Shown piece by piece: positions 23,471 to 36,280 of a stretch of 64,000 nt of DNA. Position numbers and translations under genes: made by a program. Numbering within the stretch: the first letter of the stretch is position 1; each line of letters starts with the position of its first letter. The notes beneath the pieces were generated by a model. The model searched no databases. It was given only the letters and a program-made list of their open reading frames with translations, and was not told the DNA's origin. The DNA comes from Scatophagus argus (lineage: Eukaryota; Chordata; Actinopteri; Scatophagidae): NCBI RefSeq assembly GCF_020382885.2, contig NC_058503.1, positions 2,841,110-2,905,109 of the forward strand, in the 5' to 3' direction.

Positions 23471-23834
23471 TTCTTCATGTCGTGAGGCTACCACAGATTT
23501 CTGGGCGCCCGGGCATGTCATCACATCTGAAGCCCATACATTATTACACTTTACAAAATAAAAGCATGTTGGCTTATAATAACACAGTGAGTGAAGGCGT
23601 TCTCATGTAACAACAATAAACACCTCCACTCACTTTTGACTTGTTGGGTTACATGAAAACATAACAAAAATACATCTTCCTCTTCTGACCTTAGTGTAGG
23701 CCTATACAACAAACACAATATTTTACTTTATGTGCCAAACATATCCTGAGGAAACCTTTTTAGTTTTACTTTAGTTGCTGGCTTTGTCATTGCATAGGCA
23801 AGCATTTGCTTAGTAGTACAATACTCCAGAAGTA

Positions 23835-24074
23835 CTCTATTCAAATTCAATTTATTTATATAGTCCCAATTCACAATAAAAGTTATCTCATGACACTTTA
23901 CATTTAGAGCAGGTCTAGACCAAACTCTTTGATTAAAGTTTTTAATATAGAGAACCCAACATTCCCCCTTGAGCAAGCAATTAGCCACAGTGGCGAGGAA
24001 AAACTGCCTTTCAGAAGGCAGAAACCTTGGAGCAGACCCCAGCTCTAGATGGGCGGCCATCTGCCTTGACTGGT

Positions 24075-24080
<6 letters not shown>
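23835..24080 (-). mobile_element. Short dispersed retroposon (family C) followed by GA repeat
   Basis: Read on the minus strand it ends TCATGAGATAACTT...TATATAAATAAATTGAATTTG, the same 3' end as the 74-bp insertion at 17055. The body contains the common fish stretch with CTTGAGCAAGCAATTAGCCA and GGCGAGGAAAAACTGCC. A (GA)n tract follows at 24081-24126. The autonomous partner is not known from this window. Confidence 0.55.
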
Positions 24081-24121
<41 letters not shown>

Positions 24122-24443
24122 AGGGGGGTGGGGTGGGCTTAGAGAAGGAGCACACAAACAGAGATGCGTAGCAGCAGTAATATCAAAAGTATGCAGAACC
24201 ATGCCATTTACTCAAGCATTAATGTCTGAACACTTCTTGTTTTAAAGTCTTGATTACAAACATTTTTATTGTGCAGTGCAGTGACACTGTTAGAATTCCA
24301 GGAACAGTGCAAATAAGGTTCCAACAGCAAAAAACTTTGTGCAAACAGATACATAACACTGCAAATGAGGTAATAAAGTAAAATACTACGTGCAAACACA
24401 GACAAATAACAAATAAAACATTGTAAAGAAAGAAAATAGATGC

Positions 24444-25425
24444 TTAAAAAACACAGTCGGCTTTCTCTGCAGTTACGATAGAGCCGTGGCTCATTTCCTG
24501 CACGACTGATTTTAAGTCCCACACACGAACAGTGGAACCAAACAGTGTCGCCGTTTTGGTCATCATGGGCCACCCACTTTTTACCTTTGCCTGCATGTTT
24601 ATCGTTGTTGTTTTGTTTTTTGTTGGCTTGTTAGACTGCTGTGACTCTGTTAAGGGCTTCAGCTTCAGTTTCAAAGCAGGTGGATCTGGCAGCACAGGTG
24701 CCTTTTCGGTGCCTTGGGTGAAATGGCAAGCCACAAGCCCTGGGAGTGCAACAGCTGGTGTGATGCACATCACCTTGCAGTCCACCGGCATCCACACAAC
24801 AAAGTCACAAAACTTTGTGCCAGTCACAAAAATTTGCACCTGCATTTGGCTGAAGTACTTGTGTGTGCACTTCAAGACAAGCTGCCCGTCCCTGAAGTGC
24901 AGACAAATGTTTGTGTCCTCACAAGCCTGCAGTACTGTGTTATGGCGATGCTTTGATGGGCATTTCACTTCCAGGCAGCCTTTTCCACAACAGGAACAGT
25001 GAGTGAGCCCCAGGGATGTCCCAACCTCTGGAAATGAGGGATTTATTACAAAGCCACATTTTATCAGTGTGAGGTTGTTGTAGTTTGGTGCAGCCATTTT
25101 GAGGAACTGTTGCCTTGCTTCTTCCTCGTGCGTTATCCCCCACTGCAAATCTTCTGGAAGCCTCTCGATCTTTGTTTTATGTGGATAGCACACAGCATTC
25201 ACAGTGGAGAGGGCTGGCTTGAAACGCTGGTGGACACGACAGCATGAATCTTTGAGACGGTGATTCTTCCTGCTCGCAGTGAACACCAGCTGTGTGCACT
25301 GTGTTGCTGACTTGTCTTTTTTTTTTTGTCCAGTGCTGCTGTCTGGGTCTCAGGTACTGCCACTCTATGCCTGAGTCCCTCACAGTATTGTAGAAGGCCG
25401 GGGAGCTCACAGCTGTCCTTGCCAT
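24444..25425 (-). pseudogene. YqaJ-like nuclease-domain element, unit 1 copy
   Basis: A minus frame contains GITHEEEARQQFL, FVINPSFPEVGTS, CLEVKCPSK and a following HKYFSQMQVQIFVTGTKFCDF stretch. This order matches the YqaJ (lambda-exonuclease-like, PD-D/E-x-K) domain, which in fish genomes is often carried by repeated elements. The upstream part (MARTAVSSPAFYNTVRDSG) lies in another frame. The copy looks broken, with at least two breaks, and is treated here as a fossil of unknown element type. Its twin is at 36889-37863. Confidence 0.55.
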
Positions 25426-25442
25426 GGTCCCGAAGGTGCTGT

Positions 25443-25805
25443 AGTGGTACTACAGATGGCTCAACTGGGTCAGCGCAGTGCTAATAGTACTGTTCAGATC
25501 CAATGTTCCCGTGGGCAGAAACCCGTCCACCGGGCCCTCGCCTGCGAGCCCCAACCCCAGGCCTGGCTCCAGGGTGGGGCTCTGGTAACGCCAATCCGTG
25601 CAACGTACACGTTCTTGATGTCGTACTATTCATTAGAGGCTTTTGAACCGCTCTTAGTCAGACATGTCACCTAGGACCTGTTTGCCTTAGGAGACCCTAC
25701 CAGGGGCATTAAGCGCCCGATAACATAGCTCCTTTAACCTCAGGATCATTACTCAAACCCCTCCACCACGTTAAGGCGGTTCAAAGGGGTGGGGGGGGGG
25801 GGGGG
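25443..25805 (+). mobile_element. Rex3/RTE LINE 5' fragment, unit 1 copy
   Basis: The sequence running through CCCGTCCACCGGGCCCTCGC, CACCTAGGACCTGTTTGCC and GACCCTACCAGGGGCATT to CAAACCCCTCCACCACG is the familiar 5' region of fish Rex3 elements (from memory). It ends at a G homopolymer (25789-25804) whose length differs from unit 2. No coding region follows, so this is a fragment left by deletion or rearrangement. Confidence 0.6.
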
Positions 25806-26611
25806 CAACAACCATATAACAATAATTTGTTCACCAAAACAACATAAACAAAAAACATAAAAAAAACCCAAAAAGTTTCTCTTCAGGGAGAGGTGAGTGT
25901 CACATTTTTAATTTCAGTTCATCTTAGTGCTTCTTACTGTTTGCAGGATTTTTTTTTTTGGTCTTAACATACAAAAACTGTGACATACTGGTTCCTCTGG
26001 GAGCTCTTATAAAGGAAGAGTTATGATATGCAAATTTTGTTTTTCTTTTCGCAATTACTCTTCAAATTAATATCTAAGACTCTAGAGTTTTTGTATGTTG
26101 CCTTCCAGTAAACTGATGCCTGACTACATGTATTGACACCTCTAGTTGTGCTGTGGTGCCATTCATATGGCATGGGAACATCCAAGACCTTGTGGTGCTG
26201 ACCTGGTGCTAGACAAAAACAGCTGTTTAGAACTAAAAGCTGCCAAACATACTTTATTACTTTGAAACTAACCATGTTTTATGTTTAGTCTGTTTTACTG
26301 ATTTATTTTGTATTGTGTTATTTTATGTTGTGTTTATTTTATTATTATCTTGTTTTCTGTCACCATAATTTGGAATGCAGTGTTGCAACTGACACCCAAG
26401 ATTTCAACACGTCACATGACCGCTCTAAGCAACATACAATGCAGCATGGGACCACTTTTTTTTTCTTACTTCCTCTTCTTCTTTTTTTTTTTGCTTTCCA
26501 AAGATTCATATTTTAGTGCGCCCAATGCTGTTCAAAGGTACAGGGATTCAGAGTACTAATATATGATCTGAACTTTACAAACTCAGCAGCCTCTTCTCTC
26601 TCTCTCTGATA
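25806..26611. other. Upstream flank of plus TAAR 3
   Basis: AT-rich sequence shared with 38243-39049. No gene is recognisable. It contains T homopolymers and a CT-rich stretch before the ATG, and it includes the site (near 26,431) where LINE A sits in unit 0. Confidence 0.5.
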
Positions 26612-27999
26612 ATGAATGCGATGGAGGAGTCGGAACTCTGCTTTCCTCATCTTAACACCTCATGTAGGAGGATAATACGTCCTCACTTGGAAGCCACACT
26701 CATTTTCAGCCTGCTGTCCTGCATCACTGTGATCACTGTGGTTCTGAACCTGTTGGTCATCATCACCATCTACCACTTCAGGCAGAGATAAACTTTTGTG
26801 CATGGCCTACAAAATGTTTATTTTTTTGGTTATAGTCAGATAATGTATGAAAAAATGCCTTTGAGCACGGCAGCATAATGTGACATTCAGCTCTCTGAGG
26901 AAAACATTAGTAGATTCTGACCGTAGTTTTGTTGGCTCTAGGTTTTTATTTCGATGGCTGTGTGGATTTTTTGACATACTACTTTAGAAGCTGATGTAAT
27001 ATGATGCTGCTTTTGAGATAAGTACCAAAAACGATTAGTGACGGTTTCTCATACTTTGGGTTTCTACACATTCACTAATCTCAATTGTGCATGGCGTTTA
27101 TTTGCAAATGATTTTATATGTGCAGTGTTGTATTTACGTTTGCTGTCTTGTGTTCAGTGTTGATATTTTTTCATTTCAGGCAGCTTCACACCACCACCAA
27201 CCTCCTCCTCCTCTCTCTGGCGGTTGCAGACTTCCTTGTAGGTTTCCTGCAGATGCCAGTTGAAATCCTCCTCTTCCAAGACTGTTGGATGCTGGGCAAC
27301 TTTCTTTGTGCTGTAAATGTCTTCTTAGGTTGCCTTATTATCAGTGTTTCAGTGGGAAATATGGTTCTTATATCAGTTGACCGCTACATAGCTATTTGTG
27401 AGCCCATGTTTTATTCCACCAAAGTCACTCTGAAAAAAATTCAAATCTGCATTTGTCTATGTTGGATCTTTTCTGCTGTCCACAGCAGCTGGATACTTAG
27501 GGATGTTCTGAAACAACCAGGCAGGTATAATTCCTGTGATGGAGAGTGTGTAGTTGTAATTAATTATGTTGAAGGAGCTTTTGACTTTGTTGTGACCTTT
27601 TTTGGCCCCATAACTGTCATCATAGTTCTATATATGAAAGTATTTGTGGTGGCTGTGTCTCAGGCTCGTGCAATGCGCTCCCACAATGCAGTTGTTACAC
27701 TGCAGCTTTCAAAGACAGTAACTGCTAAGAAATCTGAAATGAAAGCAGCCAGGACTCTTGGTGTTGTTGTAGTTGTGTTTGTTCTGTGTTCATGTCCATA
27801 TTATTGTTTCACTGTTGCAGCTGAGAACAACTTGGTATCCGGGTCATCTGCAGTCAGTGAGATTTGGCTTTTATATTTTAACTCCTGTCTAAACCCTATG
27901 ATCTATGCCTTTTTCTACCCCTGGTTCAGAGAATCTGTCAAACGCATTATTACACTTCAGACACTGAAGCCTGGCTCACGGGATGGAAACATACTCTAG
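26612..27999 (+). CDS. Trace amine-associated receptor, plus copy 3
   Basis: Exon 1 is 26612-26781 and exon 2 is 27180-27999, giving 329 aa. The protein is identical to copy 4 (39050-40437). Compared with copy 1 it has N2, I21, T52, V104 (3.29) and C108 (3.33), so both variable TM3 pocket positions differ. Asp at 5.42, DRY, the ECL2 cysteine, the TAAR TM7 signature and the GC-starting intron are kept. Confidence 0.93.
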
Positions 28000-29257
28000 A
28001 GAAAGACATTGATGAAGTGATGGAAAAGTATGTGAAGGGGAAATTGTTTTTCATTTTCATTTACACATCATAAAGTCAGGATAATTAAAAAAGATATGGA
28101 GAAATGAATGTGTGTTCAGTCAGTATACCATTATATATAAATTTATTCTCTGTTTCTTTTCATTGCACATTTATTCTCTGCTTCAGTCATCCTATGAGAA
28201 TGACTAAAACCAGAAAATCTTTTCTTAACAAACTCTTATTGTTACTGTTATTGATGAAAAGCATGGTGGATTTTCATGGACACAAAGAGATGATAAATGC
28301 ACAATTACAGAAATACAGTCATCACGACCATAAAAGGACAAATGGTTTCAATAATGTTATGTTTGGGACAGGACCAGAATCTGTTACCTGGGTTTTTCCT
28401 AGTGAATTAAATTTGTCTTCATTTTAAACTTCACCTGCAGAGAGGATCACATCCAGAAACTTTCAATTATTATATTTATTATAATTATGCATTTTTCAGA
28501 GAATACAGTCCCTCATGAAATAAGTTCAGTGATTTGAAGACAAGCAGCCCAAGCTGTTATAAGCCAGTTTAACTAAAAGAGCTGAGCTCTCATATTTGAC
28601 GCTTTCAAAATTGTAAGTGCTGTAAAACTGCTTTTTAGGCATACCTAAATCTGGATGTATATCATCTGTTGAAACTTTGAAAGCAACTAATCACATCAAT
28701 TGATTCTGTGATTTTAAACCCTTGTGGTTATCTAATAAGAAAAAAATTAGTAAAATTATCTACATTAATGATGTGGCATTTGTAACACAGAAACTAGTTA
28801 AGACAATAAAAAATGGCACTTCCGAGCAGCTTGACCAGTAAGTCATATGATAGCACTGCAGCTATTGTTGGAAAGTAAATCCCTCACATGCAGCATTCCA
28901 GAGAAACTGAATTATATTGTACAAGACAGTGTTTAGAGAGTCTGATTTTTCTCATCGGTGCAGTGTAACACTTGGTGGTGAAACTGAATCACATACACCA
29001 TTCTGCTGGAAACACACAGCTTCAGCGAGACAGATAACATTACATTTTATACCACATTTATTTTTCACTTCCCCAAGCTGACACTACATGATGCACTCTA
29101 AAGTATACAGTTCGGAGCTGCGAGCCAAGCTACTGGTAACGTCAGCTTAGCTTGTTTCTCTGGGAACAAGACTTAGATATCCAACAACTAAAATCTTTCA
29201 TCTGGTGAAAGATATACCGTTTGCTAAAACAACCAAGAAAAAAATATAATATGATTC
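28000..29257 (+). other. 3' flank of plus TAAR 3
   Basis: Copy of 7581-8835. No gene is recognisable. Confidence 0.5.
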
Positions 29258-29605
29258 ACGGTGGTGCAGTGGTTAGCACTGTCGCCTCATAGCAAGAGGG
29301 TTCCAGGTTCGAATCCCGGTCTGGGCCCTTCTATGTGGAGTTTGCATGTTCTCCCTGTGCCTGCGTGGGTTTTCTCCGGGTACTCCGGCTTCCTCCCACA
29401 ATACCAAAAACATGCACATTAGGTTAATTGGCTACTCTAAATTGCCCCTAGGTGTGAGAGTGTGTGGTTGTTTGTCTTTGTGTGTTGGCCCTGTGATTGA
29501 CTGGCGACCAGTCCAGGGTGAACCCCGCCTCTCGCCCGTAGTCAGCTGGGATAGGCTCCAGCTCCCCCGTGACCCTGACAGATAAGCGGTATACAAAATG
29601 GATGG
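29258..29605 (+). mobile_element. SINE family A, 3' of plus TAAR 3
   Basis: Full-body copy; its B box GGTTCGAATCC (29301-29311) is the best preserved of the set. Confidence 0.75.
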
Positions 29606-30567
29606 GATACTGGCTACATTCATGTGCGTAGCTTGGATTACAAGTGTATAACTACAATGTCGTTAAGATCCCTAGTAGCTAACACTGACTTGTTTATTAA
29701 TTATTGATGCTAGCTAACTTATCTTATCTATTTCAATTAGGAAGTAAACCTTCCCAAATTAAGTTAACAAGCGCTGAGGCAGGTTAACAATGTCTGACTC
29801 AACATCATTTGCCTGTTTGTTATAAATTCTTTCCAATGACTGTATGAAATGCTGACATCTGCCTAATTCTTCTCTGGTCTGGTCTGGTTTGAAACACTTT
29901 TAGCAAATAAAGCAAAAGAATTTGTGTGTGTAAAATCAAACTGGGATCACATTGCCTTTCATTTTCCTTTGTTACAAAGTATAGGGTTCTATCAGACAAC
30001 ACTTGATTAGAGGCCATGAAATGCATTGTCTTTCCACTGTTTTTCATTGAATACAGTATATGTAAAAAAGGATTAGCAAAGCACCTCTGTTTTATGTTAT
30101 GCAGCATCAACAAAAGCGGCTATGACGAGCAGAGAGGTTGTATATATTTGAAAACTCTGCAGGCAAACCCACCGACAGGAAGAGAAAACAGTTCAACTTT
30201 TATTCATGTAGGGTCACATACTCATACATACATACTGGTTATCACAGACAAACAAGTTCAGGGTATTTTATTTTTATTTAAATTAATATTTTAATATTAA
30301 TATTAATAATTTTATTTCTTTTCCAGGCCATGTGTAGTTGTTGAATTTTGTGACCCAAACCCATGAACAATGTTTTTGCTTTCATGAAAAACTGATGGTC
30401 CTGAAAAACATGTTGATAAGAATGTGCTCGTAGAATCTGTTCTTTTTTTCTTACCTTCTGAAATATTCTGACCAAGGTTCTGTACTAAAACACAGCTTAA
30501 TAAAGAGCATACATTTTTGCCAAGTTTGCTTGTTGTCCTTTGTTCCCTAAGCACTAAATTGACATGT

Positions 30568-32064
30568 CTACAATATCTTGGTGCCACAGGAGTCAGGCTC
30601 CAGAATCTGAAGTGTAACAATGAGTTTCACAGATCTCCTAAACCAGGGGTAGAAAAAAGCATAGACCACTGGATTGAGACAGGAGTTACAATAAAGTAGC
30701 CAGACCCCAAAAACTGAAAATGCCACACTGTTTGTTAAATCCTGGCCTGCAATAGACGGATAAAAATAAGGACAGAAGCATATCAGAAATACAACAACAA
30801 TAATACCAAGAGTTTTGGCTGCTTTTCTCTCAGACTTCTTAGCAGTCACACTAACTGAACCCTGCAGTGTAACTCCTGCAACATGAGACCTCATGGCTCG
30901 AGCCTGAGACACAGCCACCACAAATACTCTCATGTACAGAATTATGATGACAGCAATGGGGCCAACAAAGGTCAACATGACATCAACAGCTCCAGTTATG
31001 AAATTAATAACAACTACACACTCTCCGTAACAGGAATTATATCTATCTGGTTGTGTCAGGAAGTCCATCAGTATCACACCATTATAGAACACAGAACAGC
31101 CCCAGCACAAACAAACACAGATTTTAATTCTTTTCTGAGTGACTTTAGTGGGATAACATAAAGGGTCACAAATGGCTACGTATCGATCGACTGATATGAG
31201 CACCATGTTTCCTACTGAGGCAGAGGTAAGGATAAAAGAGGCATAGTAAAACAGTCCACATATCAAGCTCCCCCAAAACCAGCATCCCCCTATCAAGAGG
31301 ATTTGAATCGGCATCAACAGGAGGCCAACGAGGAAGTCTGAGACAGCCAGCGAGAGGAGGAGGAGGTTGGTGGGTGTGTGGAGTTGCCTGGAGAAAAAGA
31401 ATATAATCACTTAACATGTAATTATAACACTTATCATAAAAAGAAAAGTCAGAAAAATATTCTCATCTGTACAAGTATGAATATCACACTTGTGATAAAG
31501 AACATGGCATAACATTTTTAAGCAGCTAGGATGTGCTTATCACAATCCTGGACACAACAATAGATGTAGTATCAGTTTTGTATACCACTGCTTGTGTGTT
31601 TGTTAGAGAGTATGCAGTTAGCTTGAATTCCAACATTCATATCATCAGTATATTCATTGATGTTCTCAGTTATTCCTAGCTGTAGTAGAAATACTACTAG
31701 TCATGCAATTAAAGTATGTTAAATGCTGAATGCAGTACATGTAAACTATACAAAACTCAGCAAGTTATTTTGTTCATAAAATGCCTTAACACGGTAATAT
31801 CACCATTGCCCAAAAAACAATTCTTGTAAAAATAACTGCTTTATAATCGGTAAAAATATTTTAGGTTATTAGTATGAGTTTATTTTTATGCCTGAAGTGG
31901 AAGATAGAGATGATGACCAGCAAGTTGAGAACCACAGTGAGCAAAGAGATGCAATAGAGCAGGATGTAAAGGTATATGGTCTCTGCATGTTGCTGCACTG
32001 GCTTCCTGCAGGAGATGTTGAATAGCTGTGGAAAGCAGACTTCAGCTTCTTCCAGGGTCTCCAT
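30568..32064 (-). CDS. Trace amine-associated receptor, minus copy 2
   Basis: Exon 1 is 32064-31892 and exon 2 is 31387-30568, giving 330 aa. Exon 1 is identical in protein to minus copy 1. Exon 2 differs at K-to-R in QPDRYNSC, FTSS-to-LTNS in AGQDLTNS and D-to-G in the tail. Ser at 3.32, Asp193 at 5.42, DRY, the TAAR signature and the GC-AG intron are retained. Confidence 0.93.
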
Positions 32065-33501
32065 AATCAGACAAAGAAAAGGAGATGAAAAGCTGATGAG
32101 CTCTCACCGTTTTCTGGCAAAAGTTCCTGTGTCATGTAGCTTTTATTTATCTAGCCCCTCCTCCCTTTCCTGCAACTAAAAAACTGTGCTGATTCCATGA
32201 TACAATGAACCTGCCTTCTGATGATAATGCAATCTTCCTTGTGGTTTGGACTTGGATTCCTCAGATGTTGTACTTTTAATTCTACCAAAAGAGAAGCAAC
32301 AAAAAATGAAATAAAGAAAGAACACTTACATCGTCAGCCAATATCCAGCCATATCCTCAAATTCTCAGTAGTCTACTTGTGTGGGGCAAGAGCCCAAAAA
32401 TAACTGACATTGTCTTATATGAAAGTCCCAAATGCCAAATGTAACACCAAAATTTTAATGTGATAACCTGAACCCTGAGCACTGTTCTTCAGAAAAAAAT
32501 AAATCTTCAGCCATCTGGGATTTTGGTTTTAGTGGCCCTAATGAAAGCCACCTCTAGTTGTGTGGCATTTTCCAGTTTAAGGCATATGTTCTACATATCC
32601 TGTCATTGCTGCAATTGCATGCTAGGCTCAATGGGCAGGCTGCATCTGCTGGAAGCTGAGCATCTGCTCTTTCCAGCTACATTGGCCTCAAGATTGTGTA
32701 TCTGAGCCAGATTAGACAGACAGTAAAACTGTATTTTTGAAAATGTTAGGGTTAGACAGAATAGGTCCAGCTTAGCTGATGAGCAAGACCGACATCTCTG
32801 GACATCTAGCCTATAACAGCAGAGTATTGGCCTCGACCACAATTGCAGAGTAACATTCATAAGATTGTACAATGTACAAGTTGTACAATTTATGAACATG
32901 CAAAAAGCACATGTCAGCAGTAAACCACTCTTCTCCCAATACTACACAGGGAAAAGGGAAACCAGCAATTAACTTGACAAAGCACACTCTAATCCACTTT
33001 GTCTGCTCAGAGCTAAAGGCCTCTTACGGTGCTTTTCCACAGGTGAGGTTGCCCTGTGTGAGTCCTCATTGTACTGTCATGCAGATAACACAGTGGGTAC
33101 ATAGTACTACTCAGCAGCTACCCGCAGCCAATCTCCTTGGTGAGGTAGCGAAGGAATAGCAGAGTCGACTTGGTGGAAGCAGAGTAGTTCCTTCTCTATT
33201 TTAGAAGGATGTAGAGCAAGTTGGCTACTTCTCTTCAGCGACTATGACCATAGTCTTCGTCACATGGGATGAAGCCCTTTTGTAAAATGTAGTTGTTAAA
33301 GAGGTTTCTACTGGCAAAAGAACCAGTGTTCACAGTGGATACTAAGCCTAAGCAATATGAGGCAGTCTCTGCATTGTATCACCTTGGTTAGCATCATGGT
33401 GCTTGCCTGTATCAGAGACACTAAAATCCCGAAATCAAATGAAAATAATCACCACAAAAATTATAAATATTTTATTCTCCAGGACTTTTTGAAGGTGGGG
33501 T
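32065..33501. other. Upstream flank of minus TAAR copy 2; no gene seen
   Basis: Third copy of 49-1551, with a 68-bp deletion near 32,430. Confidence 0.6.
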
Positions 33502-33574
33502 GGGGGTGGCACATAGGTGTGGTGGTTAGTACTGTCGCCAAAAGCAAGAAGGTTCCAGGTTCAAATCCTGGTCT
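33502..33574 (+). mobile_element. SINE family A, head half, unit 2
   Basis: Same split point as 20722. The tail half is at 35711-35839, where it is cut short by a deletion. Confidence 0.7.
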
Positions 33575-33685
33575 CAACAATAAAAATACAAGTCAAAATA
33601 CACAAATCCTTCACACACACAGAACTAAAACCTGACCCTTCTGGTGACAACATTTCCCATTAGGAAAAAAGAAATCTGATGCCAT

Positions 33686-34760
33686 CTAACTTGGCCCTCT
33701 GCGTACCAACTCGGTCCTTATGCTGTCTGTCAGAGGTGATGGCCAGTCTGCAGGGTCTGTTGAAAGAGGCTCTTCCCCTGTGGAAGTTGAACTTTGTGGG
33801 GGTTCAGGCATTTCTGTAGAACAGCACATTTGATTTGGCACATTATTCAAAGCACACAGCAGTGGAACAAAACATGGTTTTAAGAAATAGCAAAACTGGA
33901 TTAATCACAACTAACAGGAAAAAATGTGTACAGGCAAAAAATCCACAGATAAAACACACTGTTACTTCTATCTTCACACACACACACACACACATGACAG
34001 CAAAATACCGCCCACCTATAGGCTCCTGATGAGGAGAAGCAGCAGCAAACTCCTCATGGCCTTCCTGAGACATGGCAGGAGATGCCATAGAAGCCATAGC
34101 AGCCGTAGAGGTGGATGGGATCTCCTGATCCTCTGCTACAGATGAGGCCTCTGTTGCTGGAGACTCATCCTGGGCAGGAGGCGCTCCAAAATATTTTAGC
34201 AGTGTTGCTGGAAAAGTGCATCACTGTAACCATGCATGAATGGCACACTGAAATACATTAGCTATCACTTAATGTCATTTACTATTACATGCTATTAACC
34301 TCCAGATTAACCAACGGGGAGAAATGCTTCATTGCCCAAATTCTATTAACGTTATACTGAGACAGAAAATAATGGGCGAAATGTGGGCAACGTTCGTCTT
34401 CTTAAGGCTAGCTTACTGCACGGAAAATCCCGACGGCCAAATACAGTACGCAGCGATAACCAAATGGTCACAAAGCAATGACAGCAAAGGAGCTGATGGC
34501 TTAAGTGTAGACACAGTTATTGGTATGTATGTATGTTAACTCAGATAATGTTCAGGTTAACTATAACTAGCACACAAAACAGCAAACAAGCTAATGACCG
34601 CTAAACAATTAACGTTAGCCCCTTTTGATAACGTAATTACAGTCGTATGCTACAGAGGGAACATTAGCTACATACCTTTGTTTTTGGACCGTTTCTCCTC
34701 TTCTTTTTTCCTTTTCTTTCTGAAATAAGCACCCGATAGCTTTGGCCTTTTTCTGTCCAT
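33686..34760 (-). pseudogene. hAT/TTF-type transposase N-terminal remnant, unit 2
   Basis: Exons 34760-34676, 34207-34016 and 33813-33686 match the unit 1 copy and keep the same splice sites and the same TAG after RRGPS. One visible coding change is Q-to-H before EPIG. The stop and truncation thus predate the duplication of the unit. Confidence 0.65.
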
Positions 34761-35078
34761 TATGTTTATTACCTGAATCGGAGTCGCCTCGCGAATCAAT
34801 AGGTTACGCTGATGTCAATGCCCTCTGACGTGACGGACAGCAGGGGTCAAGACTAAACCAATACATTGGTGGGGTACAGATTACTCTATACTCATTTTTG
34901 AATAGTGAGATTGTATTATTGGCCTTCGCACAACCCTATCAGATGAAAACAAGAGTGTATGGAATGTGAAATAGGCCTACAGTAGGCACCATCTAGTGTT
35001 ATGAATGAAATTTACTTTGAGTGCTTTTTGATTCCATAACTGTGGAACAATTAGGAGGATGAAGATGAAAGAAAGATG

Positions 35079-35337
35079 AAAGTGACATATTTTGTCATTG
35101 GAGGGAACTCCAACGAAATTTGTGCTCTGCATTTAACCCACCCAAGTGACGTGCACACACACACACACACAGCAAACCCGGGGCAGTGGGCGACCGCGTG
35201 CAGCGCCCGGGGAGCAGTTGGGGTTAGGTACCTTGCTCAAGGGTACCTTAGCCATGGACACCGATACGGGGAATGGAACCAGCGATCCACCGGTTACGGG
35301 TCCGACACCCTAACCGCTGATCCACGACTGCCCCTAC
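35079..35337 (-). mobile_element. SINE family B, unit 2 copy
   Basis: Same insertion as 22226-22489, with a slightly different tail (CACTCCAACA changed to CCAACG). Its head forms one arm of the palindrome at 35281-35412. Confidence 0.65.
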
Positions 35338-35443
35338 AGTCGCTGATCCACGACTGCCCCTACAGTCATGGATCAGCGGTTAGGGTGTCGGACCCGTAAC
35401 CGGTGGATCGCTGATCCACGACTGCCCCTACAGTCGTGGATCA
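35281..35443. repeat. 50-bp-arm palindrome made of SINE B heads
   Basis: 35281-35330 and 35363-35412 are inverted copies, 50 bp each with one mismatch, around a 32-bp spacer. A second smaller hairpin (GATCCACGACTG / CAGTCGTGGATC) follows at 35414-35443. In unit 1 about 71 bp of this structure is missing. Confidence 0.85.
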
Positions 35444-35710
35444 GCGGATCCCCGTTCCCCCTCCTCCTTATTTCAGTGGTTTGACCTCGGTGAGTGACCC
35501 TACCTCCACCTCCACCCCCTCTTGCAGAGTTGCAGTAACTGCAGCAGCGCTCTCGGGGGGCGTAATTACAACGCCAGGGGGCGCAAATTATTAATTAATT
35601 ATTTAAATATTTTTTATCTTTTTTTTTTTTTTTTGGTGGGCGGGGCGGAGGTCCTCACATACCGCCCCCAGCAAAGTGCCGCCAATTGGCCCATATGAGA
35701 AACTGCTACT

Positions 35711-35839
35711 GGCCACTAGACATTGTACCTATGTGTGAGTGTGTGGCATTGTCTTGTTGTTTGTTTGTCAGCTCTGTGTTTGACTAGCAACTAGTCCAGG
35801 ATGTAACCTGCCTCTCACCCGTAGTCTGCTGGGATAGGC
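35711..35839 (+). mobile_element. SINE family A, tail half, unit 2 (deleted at 3' end)
   Basis: Matches 22795-22923, then jumps to the sequence found at 23399 in unit 1. The GATGG tail and most of the Rex1 scrap are lost. Confidence 0.7.
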
Positions 35840-36280
35840 TGCAAAAAACACCTAGCCTTTAGGCATATTTATTCAGAACAGTTTATGAGATTTAAAAAAA
35901 CTTCGACCATCACTTCTTCATGTCGTGAGGCTACCACAGATTTCTGGGCGCCCGGGCATGTCATCACATCTGAAGCCCATACATTATTACACTTTACAAA
36001 ATAAAAGCATGTTGGCTTATAATAACACAGTGAGTGAAGGCGTTCTCATGTAACAACAATAAACACCTCCACTCACTTTTAACTTGTTGGGTTACATGAA
36101 AACATAACAAAAATACATCTTCCTCTTCTGACCTTAGTGTAGGCCTATACAACAAACACAATATTTTACTTTATGTGCCAAACATATCCTGAGGAAACCT
36201 TTTTAGTTTTACTTTAGTTGCTGGCTTTGTCATTGCATAGGCAAGCATTTGCTTAGTAGTACAATACTCCAGAAGTACTC

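Larger units (their letters stand above)
17129..30005. repeat. Segmental tandem unit 1 (minus TAAR - spacer - plus TAAR)
   Basis: About 12.9 kb that matches 30,006-42,754 over nearly its whole length, with scattered substitutions and a few indels. It contains the minus TAAR 17668-19158, the spacer with SINE, hAT, YqaJ and Rex3 pieces, and the plus TAAR 26612-27999. The right boundary is placed at the TTAGAGGCCATG junction that begins each minus-gene 3' flank. Confidence 0.8.

Noticed and set aside
23728-24060. 110-codon minus frame over family C retroposon
   Set aside because: It crosses the dispersed repeat and its flank; repeat content explains it.
24081-24126. GA-repeat region as a regulatory element
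   Set aside because: Simple (GA)n microsatellite that varies between units; no other sign of function.
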